In this document: positions 23,784-31,169 of the stretch, one piece after another
How the letters are laid out: each line of letters starts with the position of its first letter
Numbering within the stretch: the stretch's first letter is position 1
Assembly (NCBI GenBank): GCA_017435485.1
Contig: JAFSEY010000007.1
Location: 115,819-154,799, forward strand
Reading direction: 5' to 3'
Source of the DNA: Bacilli bacterium
Lineage (GTDB): Bacteria; Bacillota_I; Bacilli_A; RF39; UBA660
DNA length: 38,981 bases
Notes under the pieces: model-generated
Databases searched by the model: none
What the model saw: the letters and a program-made list of their open reading frames with translations, nothing else
Told to the model about the DNA's origin: nothing
Made by a program: the position numbers and the translations under genes

Positions 23784-24333
23784 ATATGTTAAGCATCTAA
23801 ATTATCCAATTAATATTCGTAAAAAAGATTTAAGAATGGCTAAATATCTATTGACACAATTTGGTGGTGCTAACGGAGAATTAGCTGCTGCCATGAGATA
23901 TTTTTCACAAAAATTTACAATGCCTGATGATAAAGGTAAAGCTCTACTTAATGATATTGCAACAGAAGAATTAGGACATTGTGAAATGATTTGTACAATG
24001 GTTAAACAGCTTACTCAAAATGCCACTATTAAAGAATTGGAAGAAGCTGGCTTAGGAAGTTATTATGCTGATCATAACAAAGGCATTTATCCGACTGACG
24101 CTTCAGGAGTTCCTTTTACAGCAACCTACTTTGCAGTTACAGCAGACCCACTAGCTGACTTAATGGAAGATATGGCCGCTGAGCAAAAAGCTAGAGCTGT
24201 TTATGAAAATTTAATTGATTTAACTAATGATGAAGATATATTAGGCCCACTATTATTCTTACGTCAACGAGAAGTAGTTCATTTTAATAGATTTAAAGAA
24301 TTATATGAATATTATGTAAAAAAAGGATATTAA
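23776..24333 (+). CDS. cotJC: CotJC, manganese-catalase-type spore coat protein
   Basis: 185 residues, a ferritin-like di-manganese protein. Predicted ligands are Glu35 (GANGELAAAMRY), Glu65 and His68 (TEELGH), Glu136 (AAEQKAR) and Glu166 with His169 (REVVH), so the metal site looks intact and catalase activity is plausible. I choose the ATG at 23776, with GGGGTGAT before it, because the in-frame ATG farther upstream (23740) lies inside the cotJB frame and has no ribosome site. It overlaps the CotJA/B fusion gene. In other species CotJC sits in the spore coat; whether this organism sporulates is not shown by this window. Confidence 0.92.
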   Translation: MFKYVKHLNYPINIRKKDLRMAKYLLTQFGGANGELAAAMRYFSQKFTMPDDKGKALLNDIATEELGHCEMICTMVKQLTQNATIKELEEAGLGSYYADHNKGIYPTDASGVPFTATYFAVTADPLADLMEDMAAEQKARAVYENLIDLTNDEDILGPLLFLRQREVVHFNRFKELYEYYVKKGY

Positions 24334-24347
24334 ATAGTCCTTTTTTT
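24318..24347 (+). terminator. Intrinsic terminator of the cotJ operon
   Basis: AAAAAAAGGA (24318-24327) / TCCTTTTTTT (24338-24347) with loop TATTAAATAG, overlapping the end of cotJC and ending in a T run. Confidence 0.78.
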
Positions 24348-24351
24348 ATGG

Positions 24352-24357
24352 TATAAT
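24352..24357 (+). promoter_or_regulatory. -10 box of the FtsK/SpoIIIE gene
   Basis: TATAAT just before the first possible ATG (24362). A start of transcription about 24364 leaves a very short leader holding GGTGA, which favours ATG 24374 as the translation start. No good -35 is visible. Confidence 0.5.
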
Positions 24358-24373
24358 CATAATGGTGAAAGAT

Positions 24374-26617
24374 ATGGCAAAGAAAAAGAAAAGTAAAGAC
24401 GCAAAAGAAAGTTTCACTTATAGTGTTGAACTTACTGGTCTTTTATTAATATTAATCGGACTTATTGGATTTGGTTTTGGACCGGTTGGTTCTTTAATCA
24501 AAAAGTTCGCAATGTTTTTAACAGGAAACTGGTGGATGATATTACTAGCAAGTGTTTTAGTAATTGGCGCCCATATGTTGATAAAAAGAAAAATACCTAA
24601 ATTTTTATCTCCTAAATTAATTGGATTTTATGTTATAACATTAGTCGTTTTAGGAGCTAGCCATTTTGGATTTTTAGAAAATTGTGAAAATGCTTCAGAA
24701 ATTATGAAAGTAACAATTGATCAATTTATGGAAAGAATTAGTTCAATTGGTTCAAACACTGCCCTACTTACTTCTGGTAATTCAACCATTGAAATTGGCG
24801 GAGGAATTATTGGAGCTAGTTTTTCAACATTACTATATATGCTATTTGGGCAAACTGGTGTGATTATTGTTAGTGTAATTTTAGTTATCTTTGGAGCTAT
24901 TTTATTATTTGATATTAATCTATCTGAAGTTTTTGGTAAAATAATTGCTAAATTTAAATCAGACATTAAAAAAGAAAAAAGCCCTAAAGAAACAACCGAG
25001 CAAAAAAGGAATTTTAATGTTGACACATTAGAATATGATGATGAACCTGAAGAGAAAAAAGATGATCGAATTGTTATTACAAGTGTTGAAGAATTAAAAA
25101 GTAATAAATTTAAAGAACTACCAAGCGAACAACCAATTGTTAATAACGATACTGCTTCTCCCGTTGTTCCAACTAGCGGTACATATACTCTTCCTCCACT
25201 ATCATTATTAGATAATCCAGCTGCTAACAAAAAAGTTTCAACTGATTTTACTAAAAATAATAAAGAAGCCTTAGAAAGAGTTTTAGCAGATTTCCAAATA
25301 AGTGGTAAAGTTGTCGCTATTCATATCGGACCAGCTGTAACTCAATATGAAGTTGTTGTACCTAGCGGAACAAAAGTTAGTAGAATCTTATCAATAAATA
25401 AAGAAATAGCTTTAGCATTAGCTGCTAAAGATGTTAGAATCCAAGCACCAATACCTGGTAAAAGTACAATTGGGGTAGAAATTCCAAATCCAAGTATTAG
25501 TATGGTTAAAGTAAAAGAAATATTAGGAATTGAAGATAAAAGCCAAAAAGGCGCTAAGTTATTAGTAGCTTTAGGAAAAGATATTATGGGTAATCCTAAA
25601 TCAATGGACATTGCTAAAACACCTCACCTTTTAGTTGCGGGTGCTACCGGTTCAGGTAAATCAGTATGTATTAATACAATTTTAGCATCTATCTTAATGC
25701 GTTATCGTCCAGATGAAGTTAAATTAGTTTTAGTCGATCCAAAGAAAGTTGAGTTATCAAACTATAATGGTGTTCCTCACCTACTATGTCCAGTAGTAAC
25801 AGATCCGAAAAAAGCTTCAATTGCTTTGCAAAAAATTGTATCGGAAATGGAACGAAGATATGGTGAATTTGAAAAAAATGCTGTAAAAAATATTACAACC
25901 TATAACGAGTTTATAGAAAAAGAAAACAAGAAGCATCCAGATTCTCCTCTTCCAAAGATGCCTTATATTGTCGTTATTATCGATGAACTTGCAGACTTAA
26001 TGTTAGTGGCTTCTAAGGAAGTTGAAGATTCAATTATGCGTATTACCCAAATGGCTAGAGCTGCTGGTATTCACTTAATCGTTGCAACACAAAGACCATC
26101 AACAGATGTAATTACCGGAGTTGTTAAAAGTAACATACCATCAAGAATTAGTTTTGCCGTTTCAAGTCAAATTGACTCTAGAACTATTTTAGATGGTTCA
26201 GGAGCCGAAAAATTACTTGGTAAAGGTGATATGTTATACTTACCAATGGGTGAAAATATCCCAACTCGTATTCAAGGATGCTTTATTTCTGATGAAGAAA
26301 TAGCACGTATTATAGATTATTGTTGCAAAGCTCAAAAAGCTAAATATGATGAAACAATCTTTAGTACCAATGATACTGGACCATCTTCTCCATCATCTGG
26401 CGAAAAAGAAAATTATGATGATCCAATGTATGATGAAATAGTTGAATTTGCTGTATCCACTGGTAAAATAAGTGCTTCGTTAATCCAAAGAAGATTTAGA
26501 TTTGGTTACAATAGAGCTGCTCGCATTATTGATTTATTAGAAGATCGTGGCATTATTGGTCCACAAAATGGTTCTAAACCAAGAGAGGTTTTAGTCAAAT
26601 TAAAAGAAGAAGAATAA
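24374..26617 (+). CDS. ftsK: DNA translocase FtsK/SpoIIIE
   Basis: Septum-anchored motor that moves chromosomal DNA during division or sporulation. About 747 residues. Four to five N-terminal membrane spans (about 15-190) are followed by a charged linker (200-280), the motor beta-type RecA domain with Walker A GATGSGKSVCIN (about 422-433) and Walker B (IVVIIDELADLM), and a C-terminal winged-helix gamma domain (YDEIVEFAVSTGKISASLIQ) that reads polarity sequences. I take ATG 24374 as start: GGTGA lies five bases ahead, inside an alternative MVKD start at 24362. It is single, with its own -10 box, and ends in a bidirectional terminator. Confidence 0.95.
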   Translation: MAKKKKSKDAKESFTYSVELTGLLLILIGLIGFGFGPVGSLIKKFAMFLTGNWWMILLASVLVIGAHMLIKRKIPKFLSPKLIGFYVITLVVLGASHFGFLENCENASEIMKVTIDQFMERISSIGSNTALLTSGNSTIEIGGGIIGASFSTLLYMLFGQTGVIIVSVILVIFGAILLFDINLSEVFGKIIAKFKSDIKKEKSPKETTEQKRNFNVDTLEYDDEPEEKKDDRIVITSVEELKSNKFKELPSEQPIVNNDTASPVVPTSGTYTLPPLSLLDNPAANKKVSTDFTKNNKEALERVLADFQISGKVVAIHIGPAVTQYEVVVPSGTKVSRILSINKEIALALAAKDVRIQAPIPGKSTIGVEIPNPSISMVKVKEILGIEDKSQKGAKLLVALGKDIMGNPKSMDIAKTPHLLVAGATGSGKSVCINTILASILMRYRPDEVKLVLVDPKKVELSNYNGVPHLLCPVVTDPKKASIALQKIVSEMERRYGEFEKNAVKNITTYNEFIEKENKKHPDSPLPKMPYIVVIIDELADLMLVASKEVEDSIMRITQMARAAGIHLIVATQRPSTDVITGVVKSNIPSRISFAVSSQIDSRTILDGSGAEKLLGKGDMLYLPMGENIPTRIQGCFISDEEIARIIDYCCKAQKAKYDETIFSTNDTGPSSPSSGEKENYDDPMYDEIVEFAVSTGKISASLIQRRFRFGYNRAARIIDLLEDRGIIGPQNGSKPREVLVKLKEEE

Positions 26618-26644
26618 TTATTCGATTACTCTTCTTCTTTTTTT
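26605..26644. terminator. Bidirectional terminator formed by the ends of two genes
   Basis: 14-bp stem (26605-26618 with 26625-26638, one G-U on the minus strand) followed by a T run on each strand. The stem is built from the final codons of ftsK and of the convergent 362-residue gene. Confidence 0.75.
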
Positions 26645-27714
26645 CTGATTCTTGGATTATTTATTAGTTCAGTTACTAAATCTTCATAAGTTTTAGCATA
26701 TTCTTTATATTGTTTTCGTAATTCTTTTTTATACTCTTCGCTTTCTTCTTGGCCTCTAATTAATTTACCATTAACCACACAGCCTGCTAAACATCCACTT
26801 TTTATATATTCTGCCAATGTTTCAAAAGCTTCTTTAGTTTCATCATTATTAACTTCAATATTTAATCCAGTATTTTGAAATTGACAAGCTTCAAATACAG
26901 TATCAAGTGTTCTTAGACTTATCCAACCTACTTGATGGTTTAAATCATTACCTCTAAAATCACAGTTTATATATTTATCTGATTTAATAAATGCTGGTTT
27001 AATACCCGTTTTTCTAAAATTACAATTTTCAACTTTTTTGCCCAAAAATTTTAGATTATTGCTTAAATCAGTCCCTTCAAAGTTAACATTTTTTATGATA
27101 ACTTGCCTGCCAAAAATAATATTGGCATTTGTATAAGACATATCAATTAAATATGTAGAAGATTCTTTAAAAATTAATGGGAAATTAGGAATTTCATAAT
27201 ATCCATCTTTTCTTTTAGTACCATTTGAAATTACATAATGAACAACATCCCATTCTATATTAGAAAAATCAAGTTCGCTTAAATCTATTTCACTTAATTT
27301 CACTTTACCAAAATAAGGAATCTTAGGACTATTTTCTGTTTCCGGTAATGATAGAAATAACATATCATTTAATAACTCAGCTGGCAGCTTAATTCTTTCA
27401 GCTTTATCTTTTTTATAATCTTTTCTATCACAAGTACAGCTTTCTAAAGCTCTTTTTAAATGTTTTTGGCTTGAAGCAGATAACTCATCCCATTTAATTT
27501 CACTTAAATCTATGTGTTCAATTAGTGAATAGAAAAATTTTCCTAAAATTAGTCTGTCATCATAACATAAATCTTCTGGAACATTTTCTGATACATCAAT
27601 TAATGTCATTAAAGTATCTTTAGGTAAATATCTTGTAACTGTTGGTTCTTTTTTATATAAAGCATTTGCAATACGCTTTCTAAGTTCTTGTTTCGTAACA
27701 AAATTTAATTTCAT
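26626..27714 (-). CDS. Hypothetical protein with pentapeptide-like repeats
   Basis: 362 residues, soluble. Two stretches show the pentapeptide-repeat rhythm of central Leu/Phe and small polar neighbours: KLSEIDLSELDFSNIEW (about 138-154), and NVNFEGTDLSNN with NCNFRKTG, NCDFRGNDL and EACQFQNTGL (about 209-285). N- and C-terminal thirds are helical and charged, and the Cys-rich CLAGCV sits near 312. Such right-handed beta-helices are often protein-interaction modules; no specific function can be given. TTTACT-17-TATAAT (27764-27736) and AGGAGGG precede the ATG. Confidence 0.78.
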   Translation of the reverse strand: MKLNFVTKQELRKRIANALYKKEPTVTRYLPKDTLMTLIDVSENVPEDLCYDDRLILGKFFYSLIEHIDLSEIKWDELSASSQKHLKRALESCTCDRKDYKKDKAERIKLPAELLNDMLFLSLPETENSPKIPYFGKVKLSEIDLSELDFSNIEWDVVHYVISNGTKRKDGYYEIPNFPLIFKESSTYLIDMSYTNANIIFGRQVIIKNVNFEGTDLSNNLKFLGKKVENCNFRKTGIKPAFIKSDKYINCDFRGNDLNHQVGWISLRTLDTVFEACQFQNTGLNIEVNNDETKEAFETLAEYIKSGCLAGCVVNGKLIRGQEESEEYKKELRKQYKEYAKTYEDLVTELINNPRIRKKEEE

Positions 27715-27801
27715 TTATAACCCTCCTATGTAAATATTATAACTTTATTATTAAATTTAGTAAATTACAAATTCAATGCAGTTTTTATAAAGTATGATTG
27801 C

Positions 27802-27830
27802 TTGCCAAAATCGAAAGTTTATGATAACAT
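27802..27830 (+). promoter_or_regulatory. Promoter of antisense RNA 2
   Basis: TTGCCA (27802-27807), 17-base spacer, TAACAT (27825-27830). The -35 hexamer matches that of antisense RNA 1. Confidence 0.55.
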
Positions 27831-27836
27831 TAGTAT

Positions 27837-27941
27837 GTAAGCAAGGAATCTTGCATAAAATAAAATGAGGAACATTTAATTTCGTAAGTGAATGTCTCCT
27901 CTGTTTAATAGGTTGACACTCAGCTAAGAGTGTCTATTTTT
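27837..27941 (+). ncRNA. Putative antisense antitoxin RNA 2 (about 105 nt)
   Basis: Predicted transcript from the promoter at 27802-27830 to the terminator at the toxin 2 stop codon. It is complementary to the 3' part of the toxin mRNA, including the arms that pair with the toxin leader. A GCAAG/CTTGC hairpin (27841-27854) would form its 5' end. Inference from sequence; ends are approximate. Confidence 0.58.
27915..27941 (+). terminator. Terminator of antisense RNA 2, at the toxin stop codon
   Basis: Perfect 7-bp stem GACACTC (27915-27921) / GAGTGTC (27928-27934), followed by TATTTTTATT. The toxin 2 TGA (27922-27920) lies in the hairpin, as in locus 1. Confidence 0.78.
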
Positions 27942-28024
27942 ATTGCTAACACCAATAAGGTAGAAAGTAATAGTATGATAGCAATGAGTTTTAAAACTTT
28001 AACTATGAAAGTTTTGTTATTCAT
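27920..28024 (-). CDS. Small hydrophobic toxin-like peptide, 34 residues (type I toxin candidate 2)
   Basis: ATG to TGA frame on the minus strand: a basic N-terminus (MNNKTFIVKVLK), a hydrophobic span rich in I and L, and a short polar end (KIDTLS). It is 16/30 identical to the 30-residue peptide at 5021-5113, including KTFI, K9, L11-K12 and the shared I/L pattern. GAGGAGG, at 28040-28034, is its ribosome site and is partly covered by the leader hairpin. It lies between two minus-strand/plus-strand hypothetical genes with no other annotation. Function as a membrane toxin is inferred from architecture. Confidence 0.74.
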   Translation of the reverse strand: MNNKTFIVKVLKLIAIILLLSTLLVLAIKIDTLS

Positions 28025-28082
28025 TTTTATCTACCTCCTCTCAATTATAAAATTGGAGGATGACACTCACATTAAATGTTCC
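28025..28082 (-). promoter_or_regulatory. Structured leader of toxin-like mRNA 2
   Basis: CCTCCAATT (28059-28051) pairs with AATTG and GAGG (28046-28042 and 28040-28037, one bulged A), hiding the ribosome site. Farther upstream, GGAACATTTAAT (28082-28071), GTGAGTGTC (28070-28062) and TCCTC (28060-28056) are complementary to the transcript 3' end: ATTAAATGTTCC (27880-27869), GACATTCAC (27896-27888) and GAGGA (27901-27897). All pairs are canonical or G-U. Confidence 0.65.
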
Positions 28083-28090
28083 TATATATA

Positions 28091-28119
28091 ATTATACTAT
28101 TTATCTATTTTTTACACAA
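28091..28119 (-). promoter_or_regulatory. Promoter of toxin-like mRNA 2
   Basis: Minus strand TTGTGT (28119-28114), 17-base spacer, TATAAT (28096-28091). The sequence from the -10 box through the probable start (TATAGGAA) matches locus 1. Confidence 0.72.
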
Positions 28120-28290
28120 GCAAACAAACTACTTTTTGTAGACTTTTTGATGCATTTAATATATATATAATTGGATTTTCTTAATTAGCTAAAGTCTATT
28201 AAATATATTTAATTATTTCTTATTATATTTAGTAATTATAGCTTTTGTAAAATATTAAATTTAACAGAAATAATTTTGTTTATATTTTTT

Positions 28291-28317
28291 TACATAATAT
28301 TTGCAAAATATTATGTA
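28291..28317. repeat. Perfect 12-bp inverted repeat, candidate operator
   Basis: TACATAATATTT (28291-28302), centre GCA, AAATATTATGTA (28306-28317), with no T run after it. It ends next to the spacing expected for the -35 of the downstream TATAAT (28337-28342). The 170 bases between the toxin 2 promoter and this repeat are AT-rich and show nothing I can name. Confidence 0.5.
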
Positions 28318-28369
28318 GATATCTAAAAAAATATTGTATAATGTATATGATAGGAGATAACGTTGTTAT

Positions 28370-28909
28370 ATGAATAGAGATGAATGTTTAAAAAAATTAG
28401 AAGAAGCTTGTAAAAAATTAGAAAGTATTGGTAACGTTGTTGAATTCAAACAAAATAATCCAGATGCCTTATTTGGAATTATACAACCAGTTGTACAATA
28501 TTATAACTATATACAAACTAATTTTAAAGATGATGAGTTTGCTATACTTGATTCAATGGCAACAGTGTTAGAGGTTGGAGAAAATAACCCTAGTTTAAAA
28601 GGTGTTGTGGATAGTATTACCGGTATTGACAAAAACAAAACTCAAGCACAAGAGTTTGATAAAACTTCTTTTGTAAATAAAACTACTGCAATAGTTAATG
28701 AGTTTAGAGTACAAAATGCTATTGATACCAATACTATTGGTGATTTTCAATTTGCTTTAAAACAATGTATGGAACTATTAAATGCTAATAGAAGTTTTTT
28801 TACCCAAGAGGAATATCAACAATTAGCAGATATGATATCAAATGAATTAGGAAAAATTGCTAGATTTAATCAATTCTGTGAGAATAATCCAGATGGATTA
28901 AAGATGTAA
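28370..28909 (+). CDS. Hypothetical soluble protein
   Basis: 179 residues, helical and acidic, no signal or span. Opens MNRDECLKKLEEACKKLE, with a Gln/Asn-rich core (KQCMELLNANRSFFTQEEY) and NELGKIARFNQF near the end; the layout suggests a helical bundle. No family recognised. Its promoter has TATAAT at 28337-28342 with a perfect inverted repeat overlapping the place of the -35, suggesting repression by a dimeric regulator. The ribosome site AGGAG is 13 bases from ATG, longer than usual. A clean terminator follows. Confidence 0.75.
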   Translation: MNRDECLKKLEEACKKLESIGNVVEFKQNNPDALFGIIQPVVQYYNYIQTNFKDDEFAILDSMATVLEVGENNPSLKGVVDSITGIDKNKTQAQEFDKTSFVNKTTAIVNEFRVQNAIDTNTIGDFQFALKQCMELLNANRSFFTQEEYQQLADMISNELGKIARFNQFCENNPDGLKM

Positions 28910-28955
28910 AAAAAGTATAAGTGAATGTATAATTTATATTTGACTAACTTCATTT

Positions 28956-28976
28956 AGGAGCAATGCTCCTTTTTTT
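28956..28976 (+). terminator. Intrinsic terminator of the 179-residue hypothetical gene
   Basis: AGGAGC/GCTCCT stem (28956-28970) with a short loop, followed by TTTTTT. Confidence 0.88.
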
Positions 28977-29005
28977 CTAAAAAAACTCTCCTTAAAAGGA
29001 AAGTT
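28974..29005 (-). terminator. Intrinsic terminator of clpC
   Basis: Minus strand 10-bp stem with one mismatch (29005-28996 with 28993-28984), overlapping the clpC stop, followed by a T run. Confidence 0.78.
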
Positions 29006-31112
29006 AACTTGATTGTAAATTCTTTTTTAAATATTTATTAATATTTTTTAATCCTTGTTTTTCTAACTCTAATTCATTAATTATTTTTTCATGCTCTTCT
29101 TTTGAAACATTGTTATTTTCTAAAAGATGGATGCATTCGTTTTTACTAATTTTATTAAATTTAATAACAGCATCAAAATGAGACGATAATTCTTTATTAG
29201 AAGTATCTTCTAAAGATTTTTTATTAAATCCTAATGATAATTTAGATTCTTCTTTTGTTGTAGCAATTATTAAAGTTTTATTAAAATTTATTATTTCTCC
29301 TTTAGCATCCGTTATGAAACTATCATCTAATATTTTAAATATTAGATTTAATACTTCAGAAGATGCATGTTCGATATTATCAAACAGAATAACACTATAC
29401 GGATAATCTTTTATTTGTTTTAAAACATAATCATCATTATAACCAACATACCCTGCCGATACACCAATTAGTTTACTTAGCGACGTCTCTTTTTGATATT
29501 CTTTTAAATCAACTATTAAAATTTTAGTGTTTGGATTATAAAGGTTAGCTAATTGTTTGGCACAGTAGGTTTTACCTACCCCACTAGGCCCATAAAACAA
29601 TAAACTTTTTTTAGTATCAATATTTTCTATTTTATCTTTAATATGAAAAATTATTTTTTCTAAAGATTCATTTTGACCAAATATTTTATTTTTTAATTTC
29701 ATTTCTAAATTACTTAAATCAGTCAAAACAGGCATTTTTGTTTTATTGGCAATCACCTTTAAAATATCTTCCTCGCTTATTGTTATATTATTTTTACTAC
29801 TAATTCTATTATTTAATTTTAGTTCTTCATTACAATAAAAAGATGCCTTTTCAAAGTTACCTTCTTTAATACATTTAGTTTTTAAATCATTTAATATTTG
29901 TTTATTCAATAAATGGTTACTTAAATCGTCTTTATTTTTAATATTTTGTTTTAATTTTACATGAGAACAAATTGTATCTAATAGCTCAATTGATTTATCA
30001 GGATTACTTTTATTAGATAGATAACGATCTGCTAATTCTACTATTTTTTCTAAAATAGGATCAGTCAAAGTAATATTATGAAAGTTTTCATACTCATTTT
30101 TAATTCCTTTTAATAAATCTTTAGTTTCTTCTAAACTTGGTTCTTCGATTAAAATTTTTTCAAAGCGTCTTTCTAAAGCTTTATCTTTAGTTAGATATTT
30201 ATCATATTCATGAGTAGTTGTAGCTCCAATTATTTTTAAATCCCCTCTTGCTAAATAGGGTTTTAAAATATCACTAGCACTTATAGCCCCTTCTGATCCT
30301 CCAGCATTTAACATGGTATGAATTTCATCAATAAACAAAATAATATTTTTATTATCAACAACTTCCTCAATTATCTTAGTTAAACGTTCTTCAAACTCTC
30401 CACGATATTTAGTTCCAGCAACCAACGACCCCATTTCCAACATAACAATTACTTTATCTTGCATTTCTAGGCATATTTCTTTGTTGTTTATTAATCTGGC
30501 TAACTCTTCAACAATAGCTGTTTTACCTACTCCAGCTTTACCAACTAAGATTGGATTGTTTTTTTTCTTACGAAGTAATACTTCCGTAATTTGGTCAATT
30601 TCTTTTTCTCTGCCAATAATATTTTCATCCATACTAATTGTTTCATTTAAATTACAACCTATTTCCATTATTTTTAGATGCCCAGGATCTTTTTTAGTAT
30701 CTTTTAAATCTTTATGAAGTTTTTCAACATCGACTCCTAGCCCAATTAATAAACGAAAAGCTATTCCTTCGGCTTCTTCAATTAAAGCTAAGAGTAAATC
30801 TTTGCAGGTTACATTTTGTTTTTTTTGTTCGTCTTTATCTTCTAAAGCATTAGCAATTATTCTTTTTAATAATGGTGTGTATAAATTTATTTCTAAATTC
30901 TTAGTACATTTACCGACAACATCAATTAATTCTTCTTTGAATATTTCATAAGTTATATCATACTTTTTTAAAATATTAATACATGTTTTGTCATATTTTA
31001 AAATGCTTAATAATAAGTGTTCACTACCAACATATGGATGTCTCAAATTATATCTTTCTTCTTCGGCTTTCTTTAATACTTTACTTACTTCTAATCCAAA
31101 ATTAAAAAACAT
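29004..31112 (-). CDS. clpC: ClpC-type AAA+ unfoldase with a degenerate second ATPase domain
   Basis: 702 residues, about 100 shorter than typical ClpC. Clp N-domain with two repeats (1-138); first AAA domain with Walker A GKAGVGKT (191-198), Walker B ILFIDE (258-263) and Arg fingers near 316; a middle helical region; second AAA domain with Walker A GPSGVGKT (508-515), but Walker B reads VILFDN (574-579), Asn replacing the catalytic Glu, and the usual FRPEFLNRID segment with its Arg finger is replaced by ELSSHFDAVI (641-650). The C-terminal subdomain is cut short. The LGF motif (627-629), used for ClpP docking, remains. The first ring should hydrolyse ATP, while the second probably binds only. 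It would unfold proteins for ClpP. The start codon lies in a hairpin. Confidence 0.9.
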   Translation of the reverse strand: MFFNFGLEVSKVLKKAEEERYNLRHPYVGSEHLLLSILKYDKTCINILKKYDITYEIFKEELIDVVGKCTKNLEINLYTPLLKRIIANALEDKDEQKKQNVTCKDLLLALIEEAEGIAFRLLIGLGVDVEKLHKDLKDTKKDPGHLKIMEIGCNLNETISMDENIIGREKEIDQITEVLLRKKKNNPILVGKAGVGKTAIVEELARLINNKEICLEMQDKVIVMLEMGSLVAGTKYRGEFEERLTKIIEEVVDNKNIILFIDEIHTMLNAGGSEGAISASDILKPYLARGDLKIIGATTTHEYDKYLTKDKALERRFEKILIEEPSLEETKDLLKGIKNEYENFHNITLTDPILEKIVELADRYLSNKSNPDKSIELLDTICSHVKLKQNIKNKDDLSNHLLNKQILNDLKTKCIKEGNFEKASFYCNEELKLNNRISSKNNITISEEDILKVIANKTKMPVLTDLSNLEMKLKNKIFGQNESLEKIIFHIKDKIENIDTKKSLLFYGPSGVGKTYCAKQLANLYNPNTKILIVDLKEYQKETSLSKLIGVSAGYVGYNDDYVLKQIKDYPYSVILFDNIEHASSEVLNLIFKILDDSFITDAKGEIINFNKTLIIATTKEESKLSLGFNKKSLEDTSNKELSSHFDAVIKFNKISKNECIHLLENNNVSKEEHEKIINELELEKQGLKNINKYLKKNLQSS

Positions 31113-31144
31113 AGAATTGTTTCCTCTCTAACAATATTCTATGT
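31103..31144 (-). terminator. Terminator-like hairpin containing the ribosome site and start codon of clpC
   Basis: Minus strand ACATAGAATATTG (31144-31132) pairs with CAATTCTATGT (31119-31109), with a 2-base bulge; the loop holds GAGAGGAAA, and the clpC ATG and TTTTTT run sit at the end of the 3' arm. It begins 26 bases after the flippase stop. Confidence 0.6.
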
Positions 31145-31169
31145 TTATCTTGATATTTTAATTATTATT

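Noticed and set aside
24721..25230. Long minus-strand frame inside ftsK
   Set aside because: It is a shadow of the ftsK coding frame, without ribosome site or recognisable protein.
27841..27854. GCAAG/CTTGC hairpin as terminator of the toxin 2 mRNA
   Set aside because: The following bases are TTACAT, not a T run; it may be the 5' hairpin of the antisense RNA instead.
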